Shown here: positions 7,972 to 16,512 of the stretch, piece by piece
Position numbering within the stretch: the first letter of the stretch is position 1
Layout of the letters: each line of letters starts with the position of its first letter
Program-made: the position numbers and the translations under genes
The notes under the pieces: model-generated
Database searches by the model: none
Told to the model about the DNA's origin: nothing
Seen by the model: the letters and a program-made list of their open reading frames with translations, nothing else
Assembly (NCBI RefSeq): GCF_019334305.1
Contig: NZ_JAHWGH010000021.1
Coordinates: 1 to 54,973 of the forward strand
Direction of reading: 5' to 3'
DNA length: 54,973 nt
Source of the DNA: Rossellomorea orangium
Lineage (GTDB): Bacteria; Bacillota; Bacilli; Bacillales; Bacillaceae_B

Positions 7972-9273
7972 TTATGTCAGTTCTAGAATCATCCTTATTT
8001 GTCTCTTAATATTCTTCTTCGTCGATTCGTCATATAGTAAATCCACTGGATAGTATAATTTGTGGTCGGTCCGGCGCTTTCCGGAGATGGAATCCACGAT
8101 GTCCGACTGCCTGGACAATTCGCGAAGCTCCTCACTCTTCATTAACAAATGAATCGGGAGCCGTTCCTCTTCCTCGCCCGGCCTGTAGAAATCGTAAGGA
8201 AGGTCTGAAGATGAGTCCACCACCAGGTAGTAATCGGGATCAATCCCCGCCTTTTTAAAGAGGGCTTCAAGCTCACTATGCTTCTTGTACTCCTTCGCAG
8301 GATCGAACTCGACGTACTTGAAGAGATTCCTGTTCATGAACCTCTCGCACAAGTCCCGTAATATCGGATCTTCTTCTTCCTGCCAAATTTGAAAATAATA
8401 CATGATGACCGCTTCATCCAGCTTTAAATAGTCCTGAAGCGACACTTCACCCTCAAATAGGGAGTAGAAATGGATCGGGCTTTGCTTGAAGGAGTAAAAC
8501 TCTTCATGAAGCTCCTTCGCCCTATGTAGAATCTTCGTCAGGATCACTTCTGCACTTCTCGTCACCGGATGGAAATACACCTGCCAGTACATCTGATAAC
8601 GGCTCATGATGTAATCTTCCACGGCGTGCATCCCGCTTTGCTTGATGACAACCTGATCTTCACGCGGCCTCATGACTCGAAGGATCCTCTCCATGTCGAA
8701 ATGACCGTAACTTACCCCTGTAAAATAGGCATCACGTTGCAAATAATCCATGCGGTCGGCGTCGATTTGGCTTGATATCAGACTGACGACCAACTTGTTA
8801 CTGTACGTCTTCGCAATCACTTCCGCCACATGCTTCGGAAATTCCGGAGCGACCTTGCTTAGAACCGCATTCACCTCGGTATCTCCCAGGATGATGGCTT
8901 GTGTGAAGTGCTCATGATCGAGGTGGAACACCTTTTCAAAGGAATGGGAAAAAGGCCCGTGCCCGAGATCGTGCAATAACGCCGCGCATAACGACAATAA
9001 CCGTTCATCCTGATTCCACTCCGGCCTTCCTGCGAAGACATCGTCCACGATCCGGCGGATGATCTCATATACGCCAAGAGAATGGTTGAAACGGCTGTGC
9101 TCAGCCCCGTGAAAGGTCAGATAGGTGGTCCCGAGCTGCCTGATCCGGCGGAGTCGCTGAAACTCTTTCGTCCCGATCAAATCCCAAATCACGCGATCTT
9201 TTACATGAACATAGCGGTGAACAGGGTCTTTAAATACTTTTTCTTCATGTAATTTCTGCTTGGCATACTCCAT
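7972..9273 (-). CDS. ywfO: HD-domain phosphohydrolase
   Basis: This is a 433-residue HD-superfamily enzyme of the dNTP triphosphohydrolase-like group. The metal-binding HD motifs are HSRFNHSLGVYE (near residue 60) and LLHDLGHGPFSHSFE (near residue 97). A later conserved block is SSQIDADRMDYLQRDAYFTGV. The expected reaction is hydrolysis of (d)NTPs to nucleoside and triphosphate, known for enterococcal homologues and inferred here. It lies upstream of ywgA. The start is ATG at 9273 with AGGG about 6 bases before it. Confidence 0.9.
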   Translation of the reverse strand: MEYAKQKLHEEKVFKDPVHRYVHVKDRVIWDLIGTKEFQRLRRIRQLGTTYLTFHGAEHSRFNHSLGVYEIIRRIVDDVFAGRPEWNQDERLLSLCAALLHDLGHGPFSHSFEKVFHLDHEHFTQAIILGDTEVNAVLSKVAPEFPKHVAEVIAKTYSNKLVVSLISSQIDADRMDYLQRDAYFTGVSYGHFDMERILRVMRPREDQVVIKQSGMHAVEDYIMSRYQMYWQVYFHPVTRSAEVILTKILHRAKELHEEFYSFKQSPIHFYSLFEGEVSLQDYLKLDEAVIMYYFQIWQEEEDPILRDLCERFMNRNLFKYVEFDPAKEYKKHSELEALFKKAGIDPDYYLVVDSSSDLPYDFYRPGEEEERLPIHLLMKSEELRELSRQSDIVDSISGKRRTDHKLYYPVDLLYDESTKKNIKRQIRMILELT

Positions 9274-9509
9274 CTTCTACCCTCTTCCTAAACTAGCATA
9301 TTTCTATTATAGCGACTTACGTCCTGGTCTTCATCTCGAATTTTGTCGAAAAAAATAGGTATTTTTCTTCTGAATGATCAGTCCCAAGCGTTCCGATTTC
9401 TTCAAAAAAAGTTGGACGCTTGACAAAAAACCTCTCTTCAATTAATTCTCTACCCCTTAACTAGTTTCCTTTTCCTTAAGGGCGCAAACCTTTATTTTTT
9501 TCAAAAGAA

Positions 9510-9541
9510 AAGAAAAAACTCCCTCAGGTGGAAGTTTTCTT
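9510..9541 (-). terminator. Terminator of the DUF1450 gene
   Basis: On the minus strand AACTTCC pairs imperfectly with GGGAGTT, followed by a run of T residues immediately after the stop codon. Confidence 0.6.
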
Positions 9542-9765
9542 TATTTCTTTATTTTCTTGATTACTTTTTCCATGAGCTCTTCTTCTGTCAACGCCGCTAC
9601 AGGACGATTATTCACAAATGCGAATGTTTTCTTGCGCCCTGGACCACAATAGGATTGGCACGCAATGTCGATCGGTGCATCCGGGTCGATTTCTTTTAAT
9701 TTTGGAATCAAGGTCTTTAAGTTAACGGCCTGACAATCATCGCAAACACGAAATTCGTTTGCCAT
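9541..9765 (-). CDS. DUF1450 family small cysteine protein
   Basis: The 74-residue protein has an N-terminal pair CDDC (residues 8-11) and a second cysteine group [17 protein letters not shown] near residue 40. This is the DUF1450/YuzB arrangement, which resembles a thioredoxin-like 2Fe-2S ferredoxin fold. A redox or metal-binding role is plausible but unproven. AAAGGG lies 9-10 bases before ATG 9765. It lies between ywfO and rsfA, as the small gene does in B. subtilis, and is transcribed away from rsfA. Confidence 0.8.
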   Translation of the reverse strand: MANEFRVCDDCQAVNLKTLIPKLKEIDPDAPIDIACQSYCGPGRKKTFAFVNNRPVAALTEEELMEKVIKKIKK

Positions 9766-9923
9766 CTGTCCACAACCCTTTCTATCTATTGAAATGGATT
9801 TTATTCATCGTAAACATCGATTTATAGAATACAGTTTTCTGTCATGTATTGCAAGAACACATCATTTCCAGCTCCTCAAAAGCCCACCGATACAACGAAA
9901 CTAGCAGACAGAAAATAATTTTA

Positions 9924-9951
9924 GCATATTCGTATAAAAACGGTGAAAATG
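9924..9951 (+). promoter_or_regulatory. Possible forespore (sigma-F/G type) promoter of rsfA
   Basis: GCATA at 9924 and GGTGAAAATG at 9942 resemble the sigma-F -35 and -10 elements. The 13-bp spacer is shorter than usual. rsfA is known to be sigma-F dependent in B. subtilis. The match was judged by eye only. Confidence 0.3.
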
Positions 9952-10004
9952 GTCCATCCTTTTATCAACGAATACTTTAAGAAAACTTTGGGAGTTGAGA
10001 TGAA

Positions 10005-10829
10005 ATGATGATGAAAACAAGACAGGATGCCTGGACAGAAGAAAATGATCTATTATTGGCCGAAACGGTCCTGCGACATGTCCGTGAAGGCAGTACACAA
10101 TTAAATGCCTTTGAAGAAGTCGGAGACAAGCTGAACCGCACGTCCGCCGCATGTGGATTCCGCTGGAACGCCGTCGTTCGCCACCAGTACGAGAAAGCTC
10201 TTCAACTAGCAAAAAAACAGCGTAAGCAGCGCCATCGCATTCTCGGCAAAGATCAAGGCGGCAAGAAAAAGCTATTATATCAGCCACCTACCCCTTCATT
10301 TGAAGATTTAGATGCTATGTCTCTATCAATGTCTGAAGCTGAAGAAGAACTGGAATTCGCCGCCGAGTACGAAAACTACGTACCGGAAACGGAACAACTG
10401 GGGAAAGAAACCGAACAACCGCAGCAGAACTATGAGGTGGAAGCAAGTGAGGAACAAGTCTATGTGGCCCAACAGGCTCCTGCAGCTAACCATGTGGTGA
10501 AGCCATCGGGATTAAAAGGGGAAGTCACACTCGAGAAAGTGATCGCCTTCCTGCAGAATCTGGCCCAAACCAACATGAACTCAGACTACGTAAAGATTGA
10601 AAATCAACGATTGAGGCAGGAAATTTCCGATATCCGGAAGGAAAACGCCGAGCTCGAGAAGAAAGTCAAAGCCCTTGAAAACAATTCCGTCACGATGCAG
10701 GAAGACTACGAAACATTGATGCAGATTATGAATCGTGCCAGAAAGCTCGTCGTGTTCGATGAAGACGAGTCAAAGGCACCCCGTTTTAAAATGGATCGTA
10801 ACGGTAATTTAGAAAAAGTGGCTGAATAG
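10005..10829 (+). CDS. rsfA: Prespore-specific transcriptional regulator RsfA
   Basis: RsfA fine-tunes sigma-F dependent genes in the forespore. The product is 274 residues. Residues 1-70 form a Myb/SANT-like DNA-binding domain (RQDAWTEENDLLLAETVLRH; TSAACGFRWNAVVRHQY) followed by a basic stretch KKQRKQRHR. The middle is acidic and low in complexity (Glu/Gln-rich, residues 100-170). A coiled coil runs through about residues 195-245, and a short conserved tail carries ARKLVVFDEDE. The start is ATG 10005 with GGGAG 10 bases upstream. It is a single gene with a terminator behind it. Confidence 0.93.
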   Translation: MMMKTRQDAWTEENDLLLAETVLRHVREGSTQLNAFEEVGDKLNRTSAACGFRWNAVVRHQYEKALQLAKKQRKQRHRILGKDQGGKKKLLYQPPTPSFEDLDAMSLSMSEAEEELEFAAEYENYVPETEQLGKETEQPQQNYEVEASEEQVYVAQQAPAANHVVKPSGLKGEVTLEKVIAFLQNLAQTNMNSDYVKIENQRLRQEISDIRKENAELEKKVKALENNSVTMQEDYETLMQIMNRARKLVVFDEDESKAPRFKMDRNGNLEKVAE

Positions 10830-10839
10830 ATGGATTCCC

Positions 10840-10872
10840 AACCAGTGCGCCTATGGGCGTGCTGGTTTTTTA
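10840..10872 (+). terminator. Intrinsic terminator of rsfA
   Basis: AACCAGTGCGCC pairs with GGGCGTGCTGGTT and is followed by TTTTTTATT. Confidence 0.85.
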
Positions 10873-11003
10873 TTGGGATTAACCAAGAATCTCTTTCTAC
10901 AAAACTTAAAGTTTGTTCATTTTGGTTAAAAACTGTTATCTAAACCTGGTTTGTGCTGATATAGAGTGGGTATTGGGTTCAAGGAGGGGCGTGTATCCTC
11001 TCG

Positions 11004-11114
11004 ATTGCGTCATTTTTTATTTTATTGCGTCAAAATCCGGGGTGATTGCGTCATTTCTGAATTTATTGCGTCAAAATCAACCATAATTGCGTCATTATCT
11101 TCTTTTTTGCGTAT
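11004..11114. repeat. Phased intergenic array of ATTGCGTCA words
   Basis: ATTGCGTCA begins at 11004, 11024, 11045, 11065 and 11086, with a decayed copy (TTTGCGTAT) at 11106. The spacings are 20, 21, 20, 21 and 20 bp. Alternate copies are followed by TTT and AAAATC, giving a 41-bp double unit repeated exactly (11004, 11045, 11086). It lies between the convergent rsfA and lipL genes. No coding frame fits the 20/21 alternation. Confidence 0.9.
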
Positions 11115-11175
11115 TTTACCAATTTTACCCAATAAAAAACCAGACCCGATCCACACCGAAGTCCAGCTCTCCCAT

Positions 11176-12018
11176 TTATCCCAACACCTTCTCATTCCGA
11201 TCCACGACCCGCTGATAATACGTTTCGTACATCCCATACTCTTCCCCTTGAAGGGCGCTGCTATAAAACTCACCGCTGAACCCTTTCAACGACTTCAGGA
11301 ATCGTAGCATAACATCTTGTATCGATAATTCGACTCCCAGGAGCTCCGATAAAGAGGCCATCACTTCAGGCACAATGTCAGGGAACGTAAATTTCGTCGT
11401 CGCATCCTTCAATCCTATCTCATAAAAACGCTGAATCAGCTTCGCCCGTTCAGAGCCGCTTCCGTCCACGCAGAGGTATACCTGAACGGCTACCCCGTTC
11501 CGGATCCTCCGCTGGGAGATCCCGGCAAACTTCTGATCGTTGATGCTGAGGTCATAGCTTCCCGGACAGTACGACTGTGTAATTTCCTTCGCTTCGATCT
11601 CCACGTCGAAATCCTTGAACATATCCTGAACGAGTAACCACATGGCATCGTAGCCCCGGTTAATGTCTATGCCCTTTTCTGAATCCGGGAACACCAATGA
11701 TAGGTTCAAAACCCCTTCATCCAATACCACTGCTAATCCACCGGAGTTTCGCACAATATATTGATAGCCTGCTTCTTCCAACACCTCCAGGGCATCCGAA
11801 AGAAACGGCAGCTTTGTATCCTGTATACCCAACACGACCGTTTGATGATGGACCCACGAGCGTGCCGTCGGGTCTGACTGGCCTGCTCCGATCACCGTGC
11901 ATAATGTGTCATCCATGGCGAACGACTGCAATGCGCCGAACATCGGTCCTAAACTTGATTGATCAATCACTCTCCATCGATCTTGACGAAGCAGTGCATA
12001 TGCTTTTTCTTTATCCAT
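11176..12018 (-). CDS. lipL: Octanoyl-[GcvH]:protein N-octanoyltransferase
   Basis: LipL moves the octanoyl group from GcvH to E2 subunits by amidotransfer in lipoate assembly. The 280-residue protein belongs to the biotin/lipoate ligase fold. The family elements are [19 protein letters not shown] near residues 100-120, and the catalytic-cysteine segment [20 protein letters not shown] near residue 150. The Cys in SYCPG is the expected nucleophile. It lies between rsfA and pta, as ywfL does in B. subtilis. ATG 12018 follows GGAG by 8 bases. Confidence 0.92.
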   Translation of the reverse strand: MDKEKAYALLRQDRWRVIDQSSLGPMFGALQSFAMDDTLCTVIGAGQSDPTARSWVHHQTVVLGIQDTKLPFLSDALEVLEEAGYQYIVRNSGGLAVVLDEGVLNLSLVFPDSEKGIDINRGYDAMWLLVQDMFKDFDVEIEAKEITQSYCPGSYDLSINDQKFAGISQRRIRNGVAVQVYLCVDGSGSERAKLIQRFYEIGLKDATTKFTFPDIVPEVMASLSELLGVELSIQDVMLRFLKSLKGFSGEFYSSALQGEEYGMYETYYQRVVDRNEKVLG

Positions 12019-12199
12019 AACGCTTCTCCTTCACTGACAACATGCGAGCTCATTATACCATATGAATGGAGTTTGCTAAAAAAGGGGGGGCAATCCAGGG
12101 TTCGTTTTGGTTTGCCTGTTAAAAAGGGCATTCATTTTGACAGCTGAATGTCCATCATTCTTTACCTGTCAAAATTAAAAATAACTTTAACAGTCAAAC

Positions 12200-12232
12200 A
12201 AAAAAGCCGGACCTCCAAAAGGATCCGGCTTT
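12200..12232 (-). terminator. Intrinsic terminator of pta
   Basis: On the minus strand AGCCGGATCC pairs with GGTCCGGCT around a short loop and is followed by TTTTTTG. Confidence 0.9.
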
Positions 12233-12250
12233 CCATTACATGCTATTTAC

Positions 12251-13222
12251 TTACAGCGCCTGAGCCGCCGTAATCAACGCAAGCTTATAAACATCTTCTT
12301 CGTTACATCCGCGAGAAAGATCGTTCACAGGAGCGTTTAATCCTTGAAGGATCGGGCCTACTGCTTCGAAATTCCCTAGGCGTTGAGCGATTTTGTATCC
12401 GATGTTTCCAGCTTCAAGGCTTGGGAATACGAATACGTTGGCATTACCTTGGATGTCGGCACCAGGTGCTTTTTTCTCTGCAACCGATGGAACGAACGCA
12501 GCGTCGAATTGGAATTCTCCGTCGACCGTCAGTTCCGGTGCTTTTTCTTTTGCGACAGAAACGGCTTCAACGACTTTTTCCGTTTCTGGTGATTTGGCTG
12601 AACCTTTTGTAGAGAAGCTCAACATCGCAACGCGTGGGTCGATGTCGAACATTTCGGCCGTCTTTGCACTTTCGATCGCGATTTCGGCTAAGTCCTGGCT
12701 GTCAGGTGAGATGTTGATGGCACAGTCAGCAAATACATATTTCTCGTCTTCGCGTACCATGATGAATACACCTGATGTTTTACGGACGCCTTCTTTTGTT
12801 TTAATGATTTGTAACGCCGGGCGAACGGTATCAGCTGTTGAATGAGCTGCTCCGCTTACAAGACCGTGAGCCTGTCCCGTGTAGACAAGCATCGTCCCGA
12901 AGTAGTTTCCGTCCAGGAGGATTTTCTTTGCGTCTTCTTCAGACGCTTTTCCTTTACGGCGTTCTACGAATGCTTTCACAAGCTCGTCCATTCCAGGGAA
13001 TGATGCCGGATCGACAACGTCACATCCGTCAAGCTTCACACCAAGCTGATCCGCTTTTGTATTTACTTCATCCACGTTTCCTACTACGATCGGTGTCAAG
13101 ATGCCGTCGCTTGCCAAACGGGATGCTGCTGTCAGAATACGTTCGTCTGTCCCCTCAGGGAATACGATCTTTAACTCTTTGCCTTTTACTTTATCTGTTA
13201 ATGTGGTAAATAAGTTGCTCAA
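12251..13222 (-). CDS. pta: Phosphate acetyltransferase
   Basis: Pta converts acetyl-CoA and phosphate to acetyl phosphate in overflow acetate metabolism. The 323-residue single-domain form is the Bacillus type. Visible blocks are LKIVFPEGTDERI (residue 16 on), LVSGAAHSTADTVRPALQII near residue 125 and FADCAINISPDSQDLAEIAI near 165. The C-terminus carries NVFVFPSLEAGNIGYKIAQR. The start is TTG 13222 with AAGGAGG 8 bases upstream. A promoter and a perfect CcpA site lie upstream (see 13259-13313), as expected for carbon-activated pta. Confidence 0.96.
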   Translation of the reverse strand: MSNLFTTLTDKVKGKELKIVFPEGTDERILTAASRLASDGILTPIVVGNVDEVNTKADQLGVKLDGCDVVDPASFPGMDELVKAFVERRKGKASEEDAKKILLDGNYFGTMLVYTGQAHGLVSGAAHSTADTVRPALQIIKTKEGVRKTSGVFIMVREDEKYVFADCAINISPDSQDLAEIAIESAKTAEMFDIDPRVAMLSFSTKGSAKSPETEKVVEAVSVAKEKAPELTVDGEFQFDAAFVPSVAEKKAPGADIQGNANVFVFPSLEAGNIGYKIAQRLGNFEAVGPILQGLNAPVNDLSRGCNEEDVYKLALITAAQAL

Positions 13223-13258
13223 TAGAGGAACCTCCTTGATTTATACATATCCAATCTT

Positions 13259-13286
13259 AGAATACTCTTCTCATATAGGAATTCAA
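13259..13286 (-). promoter_or_regulatory. Sigma-A promoter of pta
   Basis: On the minus strand TTGAAT (13286-13281) and TATTCT (13264-13259) are separated by 16 bp. The distance to the TTG start is about 37 bp. Confidence 0.6.
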
Positions 13287-13299
13287 GGAAAAGGAGAAA

Positions 13300-13313
13300 T
13301 GATATCGGTTACA
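13300..13313 (-). promoter_or_regulatory. CcpA cre site upstream of pta
   Basis: The minus strand reads TGTAACCGATATCA, matching every position of TGWNANCGNTNWCA. It lies upstream of the -35, centred roughly 55 bp before the likely transcription start. This is an activating position as described for B. subtilis pta and ackA. Confidence 0.75.
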
Positions 13314-13522
13314 CACGAAAAGTCTTTGTTTTCTAACAATTCCTTTTCTCTTTTACCCGTTCCTTCATCATCCTAAGCATGCTACCTAGGATAGTCTGTT
13401 CCAGAATTCCCCGGTCTATCCACGATTTGTGCCATTTTAGCGACATTGGGTTTTGTAATCTTACTCTAAGGTCAAACTATGATATAGTAAAGTTGGAAAT
13501 AGTACTTTAAGGAGTGATTACG

Positions 13523-14269
13523 TTGGCAGAACCGGCACAAACATTAGATGGTTGGTATTCCCTGCATGATTTTCGCGCGATGGACTGGACTTCATGGAAG
13601 ATGCTTCCGAGTGAAGAAAGAGACTCTGCGATTGCAGAATTCCACGGATTTTTAGATCGATTGAACAGTACGCAGGATGCAAAGGAAGGAAGTCATGCCC
13701 TCTACACGATCGTCGGGCAGAAAGCGGACTTCATGACAATGATCCTTCGTCCGACAATGGAAGAATTAAATGAGTTGGAAAATGAATTCAACAAGCTGAA
13801 AATCGCTGAATTCACGATCCCGACATTCTCATATGTTTCTGTTGTGGAACTGGGTAACTACATGCCTTCAGAGGGCGACCCTTACGAGAATCCGTACGTA
13901 CAGGAACGCATCTATCCGATCCTGCCGAAAGCGAACCATATCTGCTTCTATCCGATGGACAAGCGTCGCCAGGGTAATGATAACTGGTATATGCTTCCGA
14001 TGGAAGAGCGTCGTGACATGATGAGAAGTCACGGGATGATCGGTCGCCAATATGCAGGAAAAGTGAAACAGATCATTACAGGTTCTGTTGGCTTTGATGA
14101 TTACGAATGGGGCGTCACCCTGTTCGCCGATGATGTGCTTCAATTCAAAAAGCTCGTATACGAAATGCGTTTTGATGAAGTAAGCGCCCGCTACGGTGAA
14201 TTCGGTACCTTCTACGTAGGAAACCTGTTAAAAGAAGAAAACATTGCGAAATTCCTTCATGTGAACTAA
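13523..14269 (+). CDS. hemQ: Coproheme decarboxylase
   Basis: HemQ oxidatively decarboxylates coproheme III to heme b, the last step of the Gram-positive heme pathway. The 248-residue protein belongs to the chlorite dismutase-like fold. Family blocks are [16 protein letters not shown] at the N-terminus, [10 protein letters not shown] and [18 protein letters not shown] in the middle, and [20 protein letters not shown] near the C-terminus. GTG 13514 overlaps the Shine-Dalgarno AAGGAG (13509-13514), so TTG 13523, 8 bases after it, is the likely start. It is a single gene with a strong terminator. Confidence 0.95.
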   Translation: MAEPAQTLDGWYSLHDFRAMDWTSWKMLPSEERDSAIAEFHGFLDRLNSTQDAKEGSHALYTIVGQKADFMTMILRPTMEELNELENEFNKLKIAEFTIPTFSYVSVVELGNYMPSEGDPYENPYVQERIYPILPKANHICFYPMDKRRQGNDNWYMLPMEERRDMMRSHGMIGRQYAGKVKQIITGSVGFDDYEWGVTLFADDVLQFKKLVYEMRFDEVSARYGEFGTFYVGNLLKEENIAKFLHVN

Positions 14270-14277
14270 CCATACGA

Positions 14278-14312
14278 AAAACGACAAGTCCCTTTGGCTT
14301 GTCGTTTTTTTA
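14278..14312 (+). terminator. Intrinsic terminator of hemQ
   Basis: AAACGACAAG and CTTGTCGTTT flank a short loop, followed by TTTTT. Confidence 0.9.
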
Positions 14313-14326
14313 TTAGATAGGAGCTG

Positions 14327-14461
14327 GTTGATTTCCGCTCCATGTGCTCGCTTTCCGCGGGGCTGGCGGTGAGCGAAAAGAGGAAAGGTCGAGACCCCGC
14401 AGGGCAACGCCCGAGGAGGCTCGACTTCCTCCCCGCGCGAATCTTGGGCCTGGAGCGGAAA
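14327..14461. repeat. Dispersed GC-rich palindromic repeat, copy 3
   Basis: It begins GTTGATTTCCGCTCC and contains GTGCTCGCTTTCCGCGGGG, GAGACCCCGCAGGGC and GAGGAGGCTCGAC, ending at GGAGCGGAA. The closing AATCAAC seen in copies at 216 and 38874 is missing. Overlapping open frames on both strands come from the palindrome. Confidence 0.85.
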
Positions 14462-14587
14462 GGAACGGTCCATTTTCAAAACAAACACTCCTCCCTCCTT
14501 CATTCCAAAAACACAAGAATATATTATTCCCCCCCTACATAAACATCAAATAGTGAGACATAGCATCTTCTAAAGTGAGGTGGGAAG

Positions 14588-15010
14588 ATGGGTGTTATTC
14601 CTTATAACGAGAAGGAAGTAAAGCTCCTGGCTCGACTGATGAGGGCTGAAGCCGAGGGTGAGGGACAGCAAGGAATGCTGATGGTCGGGAACGTCGGGGT
14701 GAATCGCGTTCGGTCCGATTGCCTTGACTTCAAGAAGTTGGCGAATCTTCAGGATATGGTATTTCAAAGTCCAGGTGGATTCGAAGCAACCCAGAAAGGA
14801 TACTTTTATCAACGGGCGCGGCAAAAGGAAATCGATTTGGCGCGGAAGACCATCAAGGGCAGCAGGTACCACCCTGCTTCGTATTCCCTTTGGTTCTTTA
14901 AGCCTGCGGGCAATTGCCCGGCCGAGTGGTATAACCAGTCCAATGCGGGACGATTCAAATCCCACTGTTTCTATCAACCCACTAAAGGTGATTGTCCGAA
15001 AGTATATTAA
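14588..15010 (+). CDS. cwlJ: Spore cortex-lytic cell wall hydrolase CwlJ
   Basis: CwlJ degrades spore cortex peptidoglycan during germination, especially after Ca-dipicolinate release, and sits at the coat/cortex boundary. The 140-residue protein is a full-length hydrolase_2 (SleB-type catalytic) domain. Seen in order are EVKLLARLMRAEAEGEG with the catalytic Glu (residues 9-25), GMLMVGNVGVNRV (near 30), and SLWFFKPAGNCPAEWYNQSN (near 100). There is no signal peptide. GAGGTGGGA precedes ATG 14588. It is followed by gerQ 24 bp later; CwlJ needs GerQ for its location in the spore. Confidence 0.95.
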   Translation: MGVIPYNEKEVKLLARLMRAEAEGEGQQGMLMVGNVGVNRVRSDCLDFKKLANLQDMVFQSPGGFEATQKGYFYQRARQKEIDLARKTIKGSRYHPASYSLWFFKPAGNCPAEWYNQSNAGRFKSHCFYQPTKGDCPKVY

Positions 15011-15034
15011 TTTCATTCAAAGGAGGTATTCGGT

Positions 15035-15508
15035 TTGGCGAACCAACAATCAAACCCTTATATGCAAGGGTATAATCAATCTGCCTATAATCCTTATGGT
15101 CAGTATTACGGTGGTGGTCAAGGTCAAGGACAGTATTATCCCCAACAGCAAGGTGGTGGCGGGAATTATTCGATCCCTTCACCGACAAATGCTCCGGCAC
15201 CTTCTCAAAATGTCCCGGGGATGCTTCCGATAGAAGAATCGTACATTGAAAATATTCTTCGGTTGAACAAAGGAAAGGTAGCGACGGTGTACACGACATT
15301 CGAGAACAACAAGGAATGGAATGCCAAGGTATTCAAGGGGATCATTGAAGCCGCTGGACGGGATCATCTGATCCTGAGCGATCCACAAACCGGGACACGG
15401 TACCTCATTCCGATGATTTACTTAGATTACATTACATTCGATGAAGAAATTGAATATGAGTACCCATATGGTGCAGGTGGTTCGATGCAAGGTTACTCCC
15501 AACGTTAA
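15035..15508 (+). CDS. gerQ: Spore coat protein GerQ
   Basis: GerQ is a coat protein cross-linked by transglutaminase and needed for CwlJ to enter the spore. The 157-residue protein has a Gln/Tyr/Gly-rich, proline-containing N-terminal half (residues 1-60, many QQ and YGGGQ units). The conserved C-terminal domain is SYIENILRLNKGKVATVYTT to FDEEIEYEYPYG. The start is TTG 15035 with AAAGGAGG 8 bases upstream. It is co-transcribed with cwlJ and ends in a bidirectional terminator. Confidence 0.94.
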   Translation: MANQQSNPYMQGYNQSAYNPYGQYYGGGQGQGQYYPQQQGGGGNYSIPSPTNAPAPSQNVPGMLPIEESYIENILRLNKGKVATVYTTFENNKEWNAKVFKGIIEAAGRDHLILSDPQTGTRYLIPMIYLDYITFDEEIEYEYPYGAGGSMQGYSQR

Positions 15509-15552
15509 AAAAATACCCTGTGAGGAAGCTGACTTCCTTACAGGGTATTTTC
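15508..15552. terminator. Bidirectional terminator between gerQ and ywdK
   Basis: AAAATACCCTGTGAGGAAG pairs with CTTCCTTACAGGGTATTTT. A-run and T-run on either side suit both convergent genes. Confidence 0.9.
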
Positions 15553-15556
15553 ATGT

Positions 15557-15928
15557 TTATAATGTTTTTGCCGCAAATATGACGAGAAGGATCCAGGCAG
15601 CGAGGAAGCTTACTCCACCCAGGGGTGTAATCGCCCCGAGCACCTTAATGCCGGAAAGACTCAGTACGTATAGACTTCCTGAGAAGAGAATCGTACCGAT
15701 CAGCATCAGCCATCCTGACCAGGAAAGCATGGATGTAGGTGTTACATTTCCCATCAACACCCCGACGATGATGATCCCGATCGCATGGAACATTTGATAG
15801 AGAACGCCTGTATTCCATGTATCAATGTATTTTTGTGAGATCTTCCCTTCCAATGCGTGAGCACCGAACGCTCCCAGTGCAACGGATAAAAAGGCATTGA
15901 TGGCACCGATAATGATAAATGTTTTCAT
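15557..15928 (-). CDS. ywdK: DUF423 family membrane protein
   Basis: The 123-residue integral membrane protein has four hydrophobic segments (about residues 4-22, 42-62, 68-86 and 96-118). GAFGAHAL near residue 20 is the family signature. The function is unknown. AGGAGGT lies before ATG 15928. It is co-oriented with ywdI, ung and neighbours, and only 20 bp separates it from the gene upstream, so it is probably the distal gene of that unit. Confidence 0.88.
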   Translation of the reverse strand: MKTFIIIGAINAFLSVALGAFGAHALEGKISQKYIDTWNTGVLYQMFHAIGIIIVGVLMGNVTPTSMLSWSGWLMLIGTILFSGSLYVLSLSGIKVLGAITPLGGVSFLAAWILLVIFAAKTL

Positions 15929-15948
15929 GGTGAACCTCCTACGTTTGT

Positions 15949-16236
15949 TTAAAAGTCAAATAATGAATTGCCATTGGCTCCGTCATCCGTTTCAAGAGGC
16001 TCTTCCTTTTGGATGGTGACGGGTTTCTGAACCTGCTGGGGTTCCTGGAAGTAGGTTTGCTGGGGCCCTGAATAGGTCGGTTGGACAGATGGCCCATTGT
16101 TTTCCTCAAGCAATACTTCGCACAGGGCTTTTATTGAATACACATGTTCACGGATCTGCTGGGACTTTTCTGCAGCCTTCGCCTTTCCGAGTTCATGTTC
16201 GATTTTCTTGATTAATGTTTGATGTGGGATATTCAC
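15949..16236 (-). CDS. ywdI: YwdI family protein
   Basis: The 95-residue soluble protein has a conserved helical N-terminus (IPHQTLIKKIEHELGKAK, then REHVYSIKALCEVLLEE). This is followed by a Pro/Gln-rich linker and a short acidic end GNSLFDF. The function is unknown. The open frame extends to TTG 16257, but that overlaps the Shine-Dalgarno GGAAGGAG. GTG 16236, about 9 bases after it, gives the family N-terminus. It lies between ywdK and the small cysteine protein gene. Confidence 0.82.
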   Translation of the reverse strand: MNIPHQTLIKKIEHELGKAKAAEKSQQIREHVYSIKALCEVLLEENNGPSVQPTYSGPQQTYFQEPQQVQKPVTIQKEEPLETDDGANGNSLFDF

Positions 16237-16316
16237 TCTTGTTGACTCCTTCCACAAGGTATCTCATACAGTATGTACGTCTTTATCCTAATTCTTATTG
16301 AAGGATTTCGCAAATA

Positions 16317-16493
16317 TCATCTTTGTTTTGCCTTGAATTTCATACAGGGACTTCCCGAAGATTGAAATACCAACATTGAAGGCATTGCTTTCGTTTTGAA
16401 CCCGTACCCTTTGCACCCTCTGGGATGAGCCTGTTCCCACGTCGTATAGAAATAGTGACATTGAAAGCAGTTGATCCGTTCTTCTTTTTTCAT
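16317..16493 (-). CDS. Small cysteine-containing protein, probably zinc binding
   Basis: The 58-residue basic protein has CFQCHYFY (residues 9-16), a third Cys in RGCKGYGFKTK near residue 27 and a fourth in SGSPCMKF near residue 50. The CxxC...C...C layout suggests one structural zinc. Similar short proteins occur downstream of ung in bacilli. Their biochemical role is unknown to me. GGGGAGG lies 7 bases before ATG 16493. The frame stays open to 16544 through the parS palindrome, which is unlikely to be coding. Confidence 0.7.
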   Translation of the reverse strand: MKKEERINCFQCHYFYTTWEQAHPRGCKGYGFKTKAMPSMLVFQSSGSPCMKFKAKQR

Positions 16494-16512
16494 GCGGCAT
16501 CCTCCCCCCGAG

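Noticed and set aside
14518..14546. Possible sigma-E promoter of cwlJ (ATATATT / CATAAACAT)
   Set aside because: The spacer is about 12 bp and the -10 has mismatches. The known sigma-E control of cwlJ makes it tempting but the sequence does not settle it.
14228..14553. Several overlapping open frames on both strands around 14.3-14.5 kb
   Set aside because: They fall inside the GC-rich palindromic repeat and the hemQ terminator. Equivalent frames appear in other copies, as expected from stop-poor GC-rich sequence.
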